This document shows, one piece after another, positions 53,413-59,940 of a stretch of DNA of 64,000 nucleotides (position 1 is the stretch's first letter; each line of letters starts with the position of its first letter). Position numbers and translations under genes: made by a program. The notes beneath the pieces were generated by a model. It was not told where the DNA came from, searched no databases, and worked only from the letters and a program-made list of their open reading frames with translations. The DNA is from DASYRM01 sp036004405 (GTDB taxonomy: Bacteria > Acidobacteriota > Vicinamibacteria > Vicinamibacterales > UBA2999), in the NCBI GenBank assembly GCA_036004405.1, contig DASYRM010000037.1, positions 1 through 64,000 of the forward strand, given 5' to 3'.

Positions 53413-53936
53413 AACATCGAGTCGTCGTAGTGGTTGTCTCGGCGGTGATCGGCCTTTGTCTGAAGCGCCACTACGCCGAGGCGCGGGCCGAGGATCTCGC
53501 ATGGATCCTCGGCCCGACGTCGCGGCTCGCCGGCGCGATGGCCGGCACCCGCTTCGTGCCGCAGCCGGGAGAAGGCTACTTCTCCCGCGAGCACCTGTTC
53601 GTGATCGCCAAGGCCTGCGCCGGCGTCAACTTCATGCTGGCGGCGTTCGGCATGCTGGTCGTGGCGCTGCTGCGCCGCGCGCGCTCGCTAACGTCGGCCG
53701 CGTGCGTGCTGGGTGCGAGCCTGCTCGCGAGCTACGGCGCGGCGGTGCTCGTGAACGCGGCACGAATCGTGGTGGCGCTGTGGCTTGCCGCGCACCCCGT
53801 CGCCGGATCGGTCCTCACCGCCGCCGAAGTGCATCGGCTCGAGGGGATCAGCGTGTATTTCGCTGGCCTGGTCCTGCTCTATGAGCTCGTGCAATGGCTC
53901 GAGCATCGCGCCGTGCCGGTGGGGCGGCCATCATGA
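53409..53936 (+). CDS. xrtK: Exosortase K-like transpeptidase/protease
   Basis: 175 residues from a GTG that overlaps the VIT/VWA stop. Multi-pass membrane protein with the exosortase catalytic triad in order: C70 (AKACAGVNFM), R119 (VNAARIVV) and H142 (VHRLEGISVYF). The small size and the HRLEG-I motif fit the XrtK subgroup. Exosortases cleave and transfer proteins bearing PEP-CTERM-like tails at the membrane. The only candidate substrate I see nearby is the VIT/VWA protein upstream. The downstream gene overlaps by four bases. Subgroup assignment is from memory of motifs and is less certain than the superfamily. Confidence 0.85.
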   Translation: MKHRVVVVVVSAVIGLCLKRHYAEARAEDLAWILGPTSRLAGAMAGTRFVPQPGEGYFSREHLFVIAKACAGVNFMLAAFGMLVVALLRRARSLTSAACVLGASLLASYGAAVLVNAARIVVALWLAAHPVAGSVLTAAEVHRLEGISVYFAGLVLLYELVQWLEHRAVPVGRPS

Positions 53937-54223
53937 GCCATCCGCGCTCACGGATCCGGCAGGCGTTCCGTCGCGCGACGCTGCCGCTGGCCGCGTACTA
54001 CGCGGTCACGCTCGTGCTTCCGCTCGTCCGAGGCGTGTCACCCTCGGGCGCGTTCCTCGAGCATGCCCTCGTGGTCCTGCTCGTTCCTCTGATGCTGATT
54101 CTTGCCGCGTGCGCCGTCGGCGAAGCGGTGCGCGGACTGACGTCCTCGCTGCGGGCGGCTCCGCGGTTGCGCCGTCGCAACCGCGTGAGCACCCGCGCGC
54201 GAGAACACGAACCCGGGTATTAG
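53933..54223 (+). CDS. Small membrane protein of the exosortase cassette
   Basis: 96 residues from the ATG overlapping the exosortase stop. It has a basic N-terminus (SHPRSRIRQAFRR), two membrane helices (LPLAAYYAVTLVLPLVRG, FLEHALVVLLVPLMLILAACA) and a strongly basic tail (RLRRRNRVSTRAREHEPG). I know no family. Its coupling to the exosortase suggests an accessory or anchoring role. It ends tail to tail with the HU-like gene, sharing four bases. Confidence 0.6.
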   Translation: MSHPRSRIRQAFRRATLPLAAYYAVTLVLPLVRGVSPSGAFLEHALVVLLVPLMLILAACAVGEAVRGLTSSLRAAPRLRRRNRVSTRAREHEPGY

Positions 54224-54531
54224 TTCACGTAGGCCTTCAGGCTCTTCAGCGGCAGCACGCGGACCTTCTTCGAGGCCGGCTTCGCCTTGAACATCATCTT
54301 TTCCTTGGTGAAAGGATTGATGCCCTGCCGCGCCTTGGTGGCCGGCTTCTTGACCACTTTCATCTTGAGCAAACCGGGCATTGTGAACAAACCGGCGCCG
54401 CGGAGGCTCTTCTTGATCACCCCGTTCAGCGACTCGAACACCGCGGCGACCTGCTTGCGGGACAGGTCGGTGTCCTCGCAGATCTGAGCAAAGACTTCAG
54501 ACTTGGAGGGTGCACTACTCTTTTTTGCCAT
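54220..54531 (-). CDS. HU-family DNA-binding protein
   Basis: 103 residues with a basic head (MAKKSSAPSKSEVFAQICED). The HU fold follows: SRKQVAAVFESLNGVIKKSL, GAGLFTMPGLLKMKVVKKPA and KARQGINPFTKEKMMFKAKP, then KKVRVLPLKSLKAYV. The R-x-G-x-NPFT arm is clear (RQGINPFTKE). The prolonged Lys/Arg content is like that of HU-like proteins in proteobacteria that bind DNA non-specifically. GAGGAGT lies before the start. Confidence 0.92.
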   Translation of the reverse strand: MAKKSSAPSKSEVFAQICEDTDLSRKQVAAVFESLNGVIKKSLRGAGLFTMPGLLKMKVVKKPATKARQGINPFTKEKMMFKAKPASKKVRVLPLKSLKAYVN

Positions 54532-54591
54532 TCACTCGACTCCTCTTCGAGAAAGGACGTGCGCGCCAGCGCCGGCCAGGTGCCGGTCAGT

Positions 54592-55407
54592 TTACCCCTT
54601 GAACCGCTGGTTTTCACGGCAGATGTATTCGATCAGCTCCTCGCCGAGCATCAGCTCCTGAGAGAGCCGCACGGTGAACGGCCGCGTGTAGGCCTTCCGG
54701 TCGTCGATCGTGACATCGATGTCCATGCGCGCGACCGTCGGCCGCCGGAAGCGCTCGGTGACCGTCGCCGCGTCGGTCAGGGGGCTCCCGATCAGATCCA
54801 GCCAGCCGCCGTCCCGGAAGTGGCTGGTGGTGACGATTAGGTCGTCTCCCTCCCATCGCCCGATCGAATAGCCGTTCCACCACGGCTGTGGATCGCCGGC
54901 CGGCATTGGACGGCCGTCGGTGAAGATCTGGCGGATTTCGCCGCCAGCCTCGTAAAGGATCACGGTCAGGGCCGGCGTCTGGACGAACTTGCGCGGGGCG
55001 CCCTGCGTGTGGAGCTGCATGAGGCCCATGGGCAGGCAGCGCGCCTCAGGGTTCTGCCTGCCCGAGCTGGCTACCCGTTGTTTCAGCAGATCGAGGCCGT
55101 AGGGCGTGACCGGCAGGCCGTCCGGCAGGTTCTGGCCCACCTCGCGATACACGGCAAGCGGGGGGGCGGGCGGCGCCGGCGCGAGGCGCCGTCCGGGCGG
55201 CGCGGTGATGCCCCGCCAGACGCCGGAGAAGTCCGGTTTGCCGTCCGCAGTGCGGGGAGCAGGTGCGTTCGGATCCGGGTCGCCCTTCGCGGTCCGGGGG
55301 ATGGTGGGGCTGACACGCGGCGGCCACTGCGCCGCTGCCGCGGCGGACAGGGCCACCACCAGCCCGCATGCACCAATCACCCGTCTCGGAAAGGGCCCAC
55401 GCGCCAT
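54592..55407 (-). CDS. Secreted WEG-family protein (third copy)
   Basis: 271 residues from ATG 55407. A signal peptide (MARGPFPRRVIGACGLVVAL to AAAAQ) is followed by a proline-rich stretch, DGKPDFSGVWRGITAPPGRR, ARCLPMGLMQLHTQGAPRKF, YEAGGEIRQIFTDGRPMPAG and IGRWEGDDLIVTTSHFRDGG, then VTERFRRPTVARMDIDVTID. These are the same blocks in the same order as at 20931 and 28941. Function unknown. Confidence 0.8.
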   Translation of the reverse strand: MARGPFPRRVIGACGLVVALSAAAAAQWPPRVSPTIPRTAKGDPDPNAPAPRTADGKPDFSGVWRGITAPPGRRLAPAPPAPPLAVYREVGQNLPDGLPVTPYGLDLLKQRVASSGRQNPEARCLPMGLMQLHTQGAPRKFVQTPALTVILYEAGGEIRQIFTDGRPMPAGDPQPWWNGYSIGRWEGDDLIVTTSHFRDGGWLDLIGSPLTDAATVTERFRRPTVARMDIDVTIDDRKAYTRPFTVRLSQELMLGEELIEYICRENQRFKG

Positions 55408-55480
55408 GACGACCGCGGATTATGCGCGCGATCCGGTGGCCGGTGGGCTACCCAAGACGGGTAATCCCCGGCGGAGAGGG

Positions 55481-55945
55481 TCAGTCGCGTGCTTCGAGGT
55501 CGAAGGCGCCGATCGTCTCGACCCGATCGCTGGCTCCGCGCTTGCCCGACAGGACGAACCGATAGGTGCCCGCCTCCGGCACCTGCCACGTGACGCGCAG
55601 CGTGCCGATGGTCGCGCCGTCGTTCACGACGCAGCCGGTGATCCCGGCCGGCATCGGGCGCTTGCAGCTGTTCTCGCTCGTGAAGGGATCGACGGGGCCG
55701 ATCACGATGACCGGCGCGACGTCGCCCTCGCGTTGTGCGGTGATCGTAAAGTCTCGCAGCGTGCTCAGCTCGTGCGCCTGGTCCGCACTCACTTCCAGCG
55801 TCAGCGGCAGGACGGAGGGGTAGGTTCGTACGGGCGCCGGCGTCGCCGGCGCCGTGGGCGTCGTCGAAGACGTCGAGGCCTGAATGCTGGTGCCCAGTGC
55901 AACGGCGAGCAACGTGGCGACGCTGACACAACTCACTGACCGCAT
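55481..55945 (-). CDS. Secreted protein of unknown function
   Basis: 154 residues from ATG 55945 (in-frame ATG 55963 adds six). A signal peptide (MRSVSCVSVATLLAVALGTS) is followed by a Ser/Thr/Pro-rich linker and a domain that reads as a beta-sandwich: RTYPSVLPLTLEVSADQA, RDFTITAQREGDVAPVIV, CVVNDGATIGTLRVTWQVPE and YRFVLSGKRGASDRVETIG. Two cysteines (NSCKRP, TGCVVN) may bond. I know no family. Confidence 0.5.
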   Translation of the reverse strand: MRSVSCVSVATLLAVALGTSIQASTSSTTPTAPATPAPVRTYPSVLPLTLEVSADQAHELSTLRDFTITAQREGDVAPVIVIGPVDPFTSENSCKRPMPAGITGCVVNDGATIGTLRVTWQVPEAGTYRFVLSGKRGASDRVETIGAFDLEARD

Positions 55946-56006
55946 GCGCTCGACGGACTGCAAAGCCGCCGCCCGTCAGGTCAGACGGCCGTAAACGATT
56001 GACAGC

Positions 56007-56043
56007 CGTGCACGTGCGGTCCCGGCGTCGCCGCACGTGCACG
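56007..56043 (-). terminator. Strong hairpin downstream of the EF-hand gene
   Basis: CGTGCACGTGCGG (56007-56019) and CCGCACGTGCACG (56031-56043) pair perfectly over 13 bp with an 11-nt loop. It lies 51 nt beyond the EF-hand gene stop on the reverse strand and 62 nt upstream of the next gene. Confidence 0.55.
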
Positions 56044-56078
56044 AGAGAAGGTCGGCAGGCTCCTGACTTTGTTCTGCC

Positions 56079-56093
56079 CGAGGCGGAGCCTCG
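56079..56093. repeat. Dispersed palindrome CGAGGC-GGA-GCCTCG
   Basis: Same palindrome as at 40062 and 50122, again followed by CTAG. It directly abuts the stop codon of the EF-hand gene (TAG on the reverse strand, 56094-56096). Confidence 0.65.
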
Positions 56094-57065
56094 CTAGCGT
56101 TCCTCGGGAGCGCCGCGATACTCGCCTCGGGTAATCGCGCCGTCCGAGTTCTCGTCCTGCTGGATGAATGTGCGGCGGGACCACGGCCACTCGCCGAGCG
56201 TGATCCGGCCGTCGCCGTTGGTGTCGATCGACGCGAACGGCGTCGGCGGACGGACCGAGCCGAGCTCGACACGGGAGAGCCGCCCGTCCCCGTTGCGATC
56301 GAGGCGATCAAAGGTGGCGAGGCTCCCGTCCCACTCGTTCTCCGTGATCCTGCCGTCGTTGTTGGTGTCGAGATAGCCGAAGCGATCCTCGGGCGTCATG
56401 CGGAAGTCCTGCGCTTCCAGGCTGTCGTCCGGGGGGTACGCGCCCATCCGCACTTCCTCTCCAGACAGCACGCCGTCACGGTTCCAGTCGCGCACGCGGA
56501 ACGCGCTGTCGCTGCCGCGCCATTCCGACCTGGAGACCACGCCGTCGCGATTGGTGTCGAGCTGCGGAAACCTCATCTCGCGGTTCGACGACGTGCTGGC
56601 GCCGACGCCGCAGTAGCGAATGCCGCCGGATCCCGGCACACCAAAGTCGCCGAAGTTCTGGTCGTATTCGCGGGAGCTCACAATCGAGTCCACGACCGGG
56701 CCGAGGCCCTGGTTCATCGCGATCTGGGTGTAGGTCCTGAGCCCGCCCGGATCCGGCTGCCGTCCGAGAATGTGGCGGTACAAGGCGGCCACCGCCCGTT
56801 CATGGGCTACCGCGCCTTCGCCAGGGTTGTAAAAGCGTTGCGCATGTTCGGACGATTTGGCGATCTCGCGCACGATCTCGCGAACGGTCGTGCCGGACTG
56901 GAGTCTGTTCACCCAGGTGGCGCTGCCGGGGTCGGCGGCGCGCTCGAGCATGTGGCGATAGAGCTCGTCGACGACGCGGCGAGCGTCGGGGGTACACGGC
57001 TGCTGAGCCCACGCCATGGACGGGACTACAGCCAGTAGAGCAAAGAAAGCGATTCGGCGCAGCAT
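56094..57065 (-). CDS. Secreted DUF4214-like/EF-hand protein with six calcium loops
   Basis: 323 residues from ATG 57065. A signal peptide (MLRRIAFFALLAVVPSMAWA) is followed by a repeated helical unit (DELYRHMLERAADPGSATWV, ALYRHILGRQPDPGGLRTYT) of the DUF4214 type, often linked to surface layers and self-assembly. The second half holds six EF-hand loops: DTNRDGVVSRSE, DWNRDGVLSGEE, DTNNDGRITENE, DRNGDGRLSRVE, DTNGDGRITLGE and DENSDGAITRGE, all with D at positions 1, 3 and 5 (or N/S), G at 6 and E at 12. All six should bind calcium. Confidence 0.85.
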   Translation of the reverse strand: MLRRIAFFALLAVVPSMAWAQQPCTPDARRVVDELYRHMLERAADPGSATWVNRLQSGTTVREIVREIAKSSEHAQRFYNPGEGAVAHERAVAALYRHILGRQPDPGGLRTYTQIAMNQGLGPVVDSIVSSREYDQNFGDFGVPGSGGIRYCGVGASTSSNREMRFPQLDTNRDGVVSRSEWRGSDSAFRVRDWNRDGVLSGEEVRMGAYPPDDSLEAQDFRMTPEDRFGYLDTNNDGRITENEWDGSLATFDRLDRNGDGRLSRVELGSVRPPTPFASIDTNGDGRITLGEWPWSRRTFIQQDENSDGAITRGEYRGAPEER

Positions 57066-57170
57066 AGGCTCCTCCTCCGTAGCACCTTCACGCATTACTC
57101 GTGCCGAGCGCGATCGCGTTCAGACGAGGTGGCTGGACGCGTCGCATGCGATCTGCAAGGCTCAGATCGA

Positions 57171-58046
57171 ATGCTCCGAATCGGCGCGCACATGTCGGTG
57201 GCGGGTGGAATCTCGAAAGCGGTCGACCGCGCCGAGGCGCACGGCTGCGAAGCGCTCCAGATCTTCACGAAGAACGGCAACCGCTGGCAGGGCAAGCCGC
57301 TCAATCCAGACGACGTGAAACGCTTCCGCGCCCGCATCGAGGAGACGGCCATCCGGCCGGTGGTGTCACACGCGAGCTATCTGATCAACCTGGCGACCAG
57401 CTTCGACGCGCTGAGACGGCAGTCGATCGACGCGTTCATCGACGAGCTCGATCGAGCCGAGGCGCTTGGACTGCTCGGCGTCGTCGTCCATCCGGGCACG
57501 TGCACGGCCGGCAGTGAGGAGGACGGGCTGGGTCTCATCGCGGCCGCCATCGGGGAAGCGCTCGCCGCTCGCGCGGGCGGCTCCACGCTGGTGCTCCTCG
57601 AGCACACGGCGGGGCAGGGGCGAACGCTTGGCTATCGCTTCGAGCACCTCGCGGCGATCATCGGTCACCTGAACGGCTCGCCGCGGGTGGGGGTGTGCCT
57701 GGACACCTGTCACCTGCTGGCGTCCGGGTACGACATCGCCACCGACCGGGGTTACCGCGAAACCTTCGACGCCTTCGAGCGTCTGGTAGGACTGGACAGG
57801 CTCAAGGCGATTCACGCCAACGATTCGAAGAAGCCGTGCGCGAGTCGTGTCGATCGGCACGAGCACATCGGACGTGGCTGTCTTGGCGAGGAGCCGTTCC
57901 GCCGCCTTCTCCACGATCGGCGCTTCCGTGGCTTGCCGCTGCTGATCGAAACCGAGAAGTCGCCGGCGCCGTCGCGAGCCGGCTCGATTGTGCTCGATCC
58001 GCTCGACGTCCAGAATCTCGAGACGCTGCGCCGCCTCAGGGCTTGA
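57171..58046 (+). CDS. nfo: Deoxyribonuclease IV (endonuclease IV, AP endonuclease)
   Basis: 291 residues from ATG 57171. TIM barrel with endonuclease IV signatures: RIGAHMSVAGGISKAVDRAE, GCEALQIFTKNGNRWQGKPL, VSHASYLINLATSF, VVHPGTCT, LLEHTAGQG, VGVCLDTCHLLASGYDI, IHANDSKKPCASRVDRHEHI and GLPLLIETEK. Zinc ligands H, E, D and H are all present. It cuts abasic DNA during base-excision repair. The 3' end overlaps the convergent ModA-like gene by 11 nt. Confidence 0.95.
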   Translation: MLRIGAHMSVAGGISKAVDRAEAHGCEALQIFTKNGNRWQGKPLNPDDVKRFRARIEETAIRPVVSHASYLINLATSFDALRRQSIDAFIDELDRAEALGLLGVVVHPGTCTAGSEEDGLGLIAAAIGEALAARAGGSTLVLLEHTAGQGRTLGYRFEHLAAIIGHLNGSPRVGVCLDTCHLLASGYDIATDRGYRETFDAFERLVGLDRLKAIHANDSKKPCASRVDRHEHIGRGCLGEEPFRRLLHDRRFRGLPLLIETEKSPAPSRAGSIVLDPLDVQNLETLRRLRA

Positions 58047-58800
58047 CGCGCTCCATGCCCTTGGCGGTGATGACGGCGTCGCTCGCGGCGGAGGTGAGCA
58101 GCGCGAGGAAGTCGCGCGCGGCCGGCGACGCCGTCGTGGACGTGGCGCCCGCCATCACGATGTAGGTCTGCACGTCGGCGGGGAACACACCGCCGAGGGT
58201 CGCGCCCTTCACCGGCAGAATCTCGCTCACGGGCAGCACGGCGATCTCCGCCGCCCCGCCGGTGATGTTGGCGTTGACCTCCTCGCCCGACGCACCGGCC
58301 TTGGTCTTGGCCGCGAGCGCGTCCGCGATGCCGAGCTGCTTGGCGGTGGCCAGGAACGCCACCCCGCTCGCGCCGGCCGGCACGTAGGTGAGCGATTTCG
58401 CTGTCAGCAGCGTCCGCTTGAAAGCGTCCACGGTGCCAACGTCGAGCTTGGGCGAGCCCGCGCGCACCATCAGGCCCAGCCCGGTCCTTGCGATCACCGC
58501 CCGCGAGGCGGCGGCCGCCTTGCCCTGTTTGATCAGGTCATCGATCTGCGCCGGCGTCACGATCACGAGGTCGAACGCCTCGCCCGCTTCGATGCGGCTC
58601 TTCATCGCCGCCGCCAGGCCGAAGGTCGTGACCACGTGGTGCCGGCCCTCGCGCTCGAATCGTTGGGCCAGCTCCTCGACCACGGCGCGCATCGCCACCG
58701 ACGACAAGACCTTGACGTCATCGGCTCGCGCCGGCAGCACGCCGGAGAGCAGGACGAGCGCGACGAGGGCCGAACGAGCAGCGCAGGCAAGGAGTGTCAT
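58036..58800 (-). CDS. Orphan ModA-like extracellular solute-binding protein
   Basis: 254 residues. A signal peptide (MTLLACAARSALVALVLLSG to ARA) is followed by DDVKVLSSVAMRAVVEELAQ, FGLAAAMKSRIEAGEAFDLV and VIARTGLGLMVRAGSPKLDV, then LTYVPAGASGVAFLATAKQL. This is the ModA fold, but the ligand-binding S-S and D pairs of true molybdate binders are not all conserved. No modB or modC is adjacent. It may bind another oxyanion or act as a stand-alone sensor; a molybdate role for the 30-33 kb enzyme is possible but not shown. Confidence 0.75.
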   Translation of the reverse strand: MTLLACAARSALVALVLLSGVLPARADDVKVLSSVAMRAVVEELAQRFEREGRHHVVTTFGLAAAMKSRIEAGEAFDLVIVTPAQIDDLIKQGKAAAASRAVIARTGLGLMVRAGSPKLDVGTVDAFKRTLLTAKSLTYVPAGASGVAFLATAKQLGIADALAAKTKAGASGEEVNANITGGAAEIAVLPVSEILPVKGATLGGVFPADVQTYIVMAGATSTTASPAARDFLALLTSAASDAVITAKGMERVKP

Positions 58801-58847
58801 GCCGCCGATTCTACGCCCGACGGCAGTAGAATCCTGCCCTCCCTGCG

Positions 58848-58903
58848 AACCGGCGTTAAGCCGGTTTGCCAGAGACTGTTGCGCCCCGCGACAAGCGGGG
58901 CGC
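58848..58903 (+). promoter_or_regulatory. Two hairpins in the 5' leader of the SnoaL-like gene
   Basis: AACCGGC / GCCGGTT (58848-58866) and GCGCCCCGC / GCGGGGCGC (58881-58903) are perfect stems of 7 and 9 bp. They lie between a TAGAAT box (58827-58832) and the GAGGAGG ribosome site before ATG 58917. The segment between them (GCCAGAGACTGTTGC) resembles 40015-40028 (CCAGCAGACACTGC), so it may be a dispersed element. Confidence 0.4.
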
Positions 58904-58916
58904 CCGAGGAGGCGAG

Positions 58917-59432
58917 ATGAAGAATCTGGTAGCGGGCGTGGTGCTCGGGGCCGTCATGTTCACGGCCGGAGCGGTTTTCACGGCGTCGAAATCGAACGAT
59001 GACGTCCTGCGCGAGGTGCGGGATCGGCAGCAGATCGACGAGCTGATGTGGCGCTATGCGCGGGCGCTCGACACGGGCGATGCCGAGGCGTACGCCGCGG
59101 TCTACACGGTTGACGGGCAGTTCGGTGCGGGCGCCAACGCCACCAAAGGGCGCGAGGCGCTGAAGAAGATGATCGGAGCCCCGCGTCAAGCGCAGGCGGG
59201 CGCCGCGCAGGCCCCGGCACGGCCGCCGATGTATCACGCCGCGGCGAACCACCAGATCGTGTTCATCGACAAGGATCACGCCCGCATCGACTCGTACTAC
59301 ATCACGACAGTCGCGGGGTCGGGGCGGGAGACGCCGCCGCGCGTCGCGGGCGTCGGCCGCAGCATCGACGAGCTCGAGCGCGTGAACGGTCAGTGGCTGA
59401 TCAAGGCGCGCAACGTCGCGCCGGCGGACTGA
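58917..59432 (+). CDS. Membrane-anchored or secreted SnoaL-like protein
   Basis: 171 residues from ATG 58917 with CGAGGAGG just upstream. The hydrophobic N-terminus (MKNLVAGVVLGAVMFTAGAV) reads as an anchor or signal. The rest is a SnoaL/NTF2-like fold: RDRQQIDELMWRYARALDTG, AEAYAAVYTVDGQFGA, HHQIVFID-type strand in AANHQIVFIDKDHARIDSYY, and SIDELERVNGQWLIKARNVA. No catalytic assignment is possible. A 12-bp perfect hairpin follows. Confidence 0.78.
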   Translation: MKNLVAGVVLGAVMFTAGAVFTASKSNDDVLREVRDRQQIDELMWRYARALDTGDAEAYAAVYTVDGQFGAGANATKGREALKKMIGAPRQAQAGAAQAPARPPMYHAAANHQIVFIDKDHARIDSYYITTVAGSGRETPPRVAGVGRSIDELERVNGQWLIKARNVAPAD

Positions 59433-59462
59433 CCCCACCCCTTCCAAGCCCATCCAGGAAGT

Positions 59463-59493
59463 GACGGCAGGCGCTCACAACGCGCCTGCCGTC
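59463..59493 (+). terminator. Strong hairpin between SnoaL-like gene and BlaI promoter
   Basis: GACGGCAGGCGC (59463-59474) and GCGCCTGCCGTC (59482-59493) pair over 12 bp with a 7-nt loop, 31 nt after the stop and 7 nt before the next -35 box. Weak T content. Confidence 0.6.
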
Positions 59494-59500
59494 GTCGCGC

Positions 59501-59530
59501 TTGACATGTTACGGTGTGTACAGTTACAAC
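59501..59530 (+). promoter_or_regulatory. Promoter of the BlaI-M56 operon
   Basis: Consensus TTGACA (59501-59506) and TACAAC (59525-59530), 18-bp spacer. The start codon is 9 nt after the -10 box, so the leader is about 2-3 nt. Confidence 0.6.
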
Positions 59531-59537
59531 ATGTAAC
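59523..59537 (+). promoter_or_regulatory. BlaI operator
   Basis: GTTACA-ACA-TGTAAC is a perfect 6-bp inverted repeat that covers the -10 box and start site. It matches the TTACA...TGTAA half-sites of BlaI/MecI boxes. A second partial half-site (CATGTTAC, 59505-59512) lies 11 bp upstream. Occupancy would block polymerase, so the operon should repress itself. Confidence 0.65.
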
Positions 59538-59539
59538 AC

Positions 59540-59938
59540 ATGAAGCGACGCACATCGGCGGCGCGCGCACGCCCGGCGCTGAGCGATCTCGAACACCAGG
59601 TGATGCAGGCCGTGTGGGCCTCCGGATCCTGCTCGGTGGAAACCGTCCACAAGGCGGTGTCGCGCGAGCGTGACCTCAAAGAGGTCACGGTGCGCACGGT
59701 GCTGCGCCGGCTCGAGCAGAAGGGGCATCTGCAGCACGAGGCCGAAGGGCGCGCCTACATCTACAGCGCGGTGGAAGCGCCGCGCAGCCTCGCGGCCCGC
59801 GCTGTCCGCCACATCCTCGACCGCTTCTGCAACGGGTCGGTCGAGGAGCTGGTCAGCGGACTGGTCGAGGCTGATGTCCTGAGCGAAGCGGAGCTGAAGG
59901 CGCTCGAAGCCAGCATCAAGGCGCGTAGGAGGCGATGA
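59540..59938 (+). CDS. BlaI/MecI/CopY-family repressor
   Basis: 132 residues. Winged-helix domain: ARPALSDLEHQVMQAVWASG, SVETVHKAVSRERDLKEVTV, RTVLRRLEQKGHLQHEAEGR and AYIYSAVEA. The C-terminal dimerisation part has ILDRFCNGSVEELVSGLVEA. In BlaI the site cut by the BlaR1-activated protease lies between these parts. Its gene is followed two bases later by an M56 protease gene with its own Shine-Dalgarno (AGGAGG), the classic BlaI-BlaR1 pair. Transcription begins almost at the start codon. Confidence 0.92.
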   Translation: MKRRTSAARARPALSDLEHQVMQAVWASGSCSVETVHKAVSRERDLKEVTVRTVLRRLEQKGHLQHEAEGRAYIYSAVEAPRSLAARAVRHILDRFCNGSVEELVSGLVEADVLSEAELKALEASIKARRRR

Positions 59939-59940
59939 CC

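Noticed and set aside
56001..56100. Candidate attachment site or CRISPR repeat
   Set aside because: Only single copies of the hairpin and palindrome; no spaced array, no integrase or Cas gene.
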